Positions 1 through 64,000 of a stretch of DNA of 64,000 bases are shown one piece after another (positions within the stretch are counted from its first letter, which is position 1; every line of letters starts with the position of its first letter). The notes under the pieces were generated by a model. The model did not search any database. It saw nothing but the letters and a program-made list of their open reading frames with translations, and had not been told where the DNA came from. The stretch comes from Gymnorhina tibicen (lineage: Eukaryota; Chordata; Aves; Passeriformes; Artamidae): the NCBI GenBank assembly GCA_013399875.1, contig VXAZ01004636.1, forward strand, positions 124,001 to 188,000, written 5' to 3'. The position numbers and the translations under genes were made by a program.

Positions 1-973
1 TACCATTGTAAGATTCTTCCCCTTCTCCCCAGCTATGTGACTGGCATTTGAGTACTTTAAATTCATGACCTTTTAAGCTACATACATCAAATGAAAGACA
101 GGCTTTGTGAGCTGCAGATTTCTGGGCACACAAAGTACTATTTTTGCATTTGTGACACAAGCTACCTACGCCAACAAGCCCTCCAACACTACATGTTTGA
201 AGGCAACAAAAATGGATCACCTTCTTTTCTCAGGTGCTCTGTTCAGAAAGTATTGCCAGCAAGTACTTATTTCTTTTTTTTTAATCCCTACATCATGAGA
301 GGAAAAGCATGCAACCTAAGTGCAGGTAGGAAGAACAAGCAGCAGAAATGTATTTAGTATTACTCCAGGTAAGTCCAAATATAGTTATGTGCATACTACA
401 CGCTGCTTGGATTGGCCACAGACCTTGGCAACACATAGCCATCCTTCCTGTTGGTTCAAGGCAATACGGACTACTTTTTGGGTCGTGAAAGAACTCTGCA
501 AGGCTCTAATTTCTTTTTCTAAATGGAAAACAAAACAAGAAGAGATAAAAGAAAAAGAAGCCAGGTGATGTAGTGGAAATGCCTTCTGCTTTTGATGTTC
601 AGAGCTTTGTTCTGCTGTTCTCCCGGCAGCGTTGTAACTGCCAGTGGCTACATGGATTTCTGTCAGGTGTGTGCCAGGTTTCATGGATCCTGTTTCTCAT
701 CTTTCCAGAGCAACCTTGAGGCCTGTCACTATCCATTAAGAGGTAATTGGAAGTAGCCAGGTTCTCTCACATACACTGCTGCAATCGCTGGCAAATCAAA
801 GCCACCTTTCCTCACTCTTCTCCAGGGTACACCCTGTTGCCAGTATTTGCCAGTCACATTCCCAGAATAACGAGATTCTGAGAGTGAATGCAAACCCTTG
901 CAAAATCAGTTGATGGGCTCCCACAGAAACTTTATCTCGGCAATAAGACAAAGATCCATGACCGTTTACATAC
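1..973 (-). other. TRPM1: TRPM1 intron 24, 5' part only
   Basis: Begins with GTATGT after S6 and runs off the left edge. I searched it for the TRP-domain exon and did not find one. Nothing else recognised. Confidence 0.8.
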
Positions 974-63684
<62,711 letters not shown>

Positions 63685-64000
63685 AATGGAACTAGTACCC
63701 CAGCATCAAAGGAAACCCTGATTTCAGTCATGTAGTCCGAGCAGGTTTTTTCCTGAAGCCAACAGTCATTAAGCTACAGCTTAAATATTAGGTGAGACAA
63801 ATGCATAGAACAAAATCAAAGCCAAATGATGAGACTCCTGTTCTGATATGCACCCTGTCACAAGTGTTACCAGCAGCCAGCCAAGCAGAAAAACAAGGCA
63901 ATACACTGACAGCAACTGCTGGCCCCCTCCCTCTTCTCTACTGACTCTATAATCAGGCTTAATGCACACAGCTTCTGCAAGCTATGGTTTTTAATGGACA
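63685..64000 (-). other. 5' flank or 5'UTR upstream of the TRPM1 start codon
   Basis: Sequence upstream of the long-isoform ATG. It has an in-frame stop eight codons before the ATG, so no coding extension. There is an AT-rich TATA-like stretch (minus strand AATATTTAAG, near 63781-63790), an M-box-like 11-mer (63726-63736, two mismatches) and an E-box CAAGTG at 63861-63866. None is strong enough to call a promoter. A splice acceptor inside this stretch is possible, so it may be partly intronic. Confidence 0.3.

Noticed and set aside
1..973. Exon for the TRP helix after S6
   Set aside because: No NNTFFEVK-like or WKFQRYQLI-like coding sequence is present; it must lie left of the window.

Overview
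This window is a stretch of a vertebrate nuclear genome, most likely a bird. It is AT-rich, has compact introns with canonical GT-AG boundaries, contains few transposons, and carries one old, strongly diverged CR1 LINE fragment. Almost all of it is a single gene on the minus strand: the 5' portion of TRPM1 (melastatin), a TRPM-family cation channel of melanocytes and retinal ON-bipolar cells. I joined 24 coding exons, 3,389 coding bases, giving 1,129 complete codons plus two bases of the next. They run from an ATG at 63,684 to the end of transmembrane segment S6 at 974. Every junction keeps frame and restores a TRPM1-like protein. The TRP helix, coiled coil and C-terminal tail lie beyond the left edge.

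Layout, reading the gene right to left: 63,685-64,000 is 5' flank or 5'UTR. Exon 1 (63.6 kb) encodes the basic, Ser-rich N-terminus of the long isoform. Intron 1 (29.9-63.6 kb, about 33.7 kb) has no gene I can support. Exons 2-17 (29.8-11.3 kb) encode the cytoplasmic TRPM homology regions, including the SLOG-type nucleotide-binding-like fold (exons 4-9). Intron 6 hosts the mir-211 hairpin on the same strand as TRPM1; its star arm and flanks match mir-211 rather than mir-204, which independently identifies the host as TRPM1 and not TRPM3. Exons 18-24 (9.8-1.0 kb) encode the pre-S1 linker, S1-S6 and the pore.

The most interesting part is the pore. The outer pore loop is built from exon 22, a 21-base microexon (2660-2680) and exon 24. 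Exon 22 ends in two in-frame donors 18 bases apart, both reading GTAAGA. The microexon is symmetric (phase 1/1). Four in-frame outer-pore variants are therefore possible, at the position where the paralogue TRPM3 makes its pore splice variants. This is a sequence-based prediction; no transcript data were available.

The gene and its miRNA would be co-transcribed: TRPM1 pre-mRNA gives the channel and miR-211, normally under MITF control in pigment cells. Residue numbers below count from the Met at 63,684.
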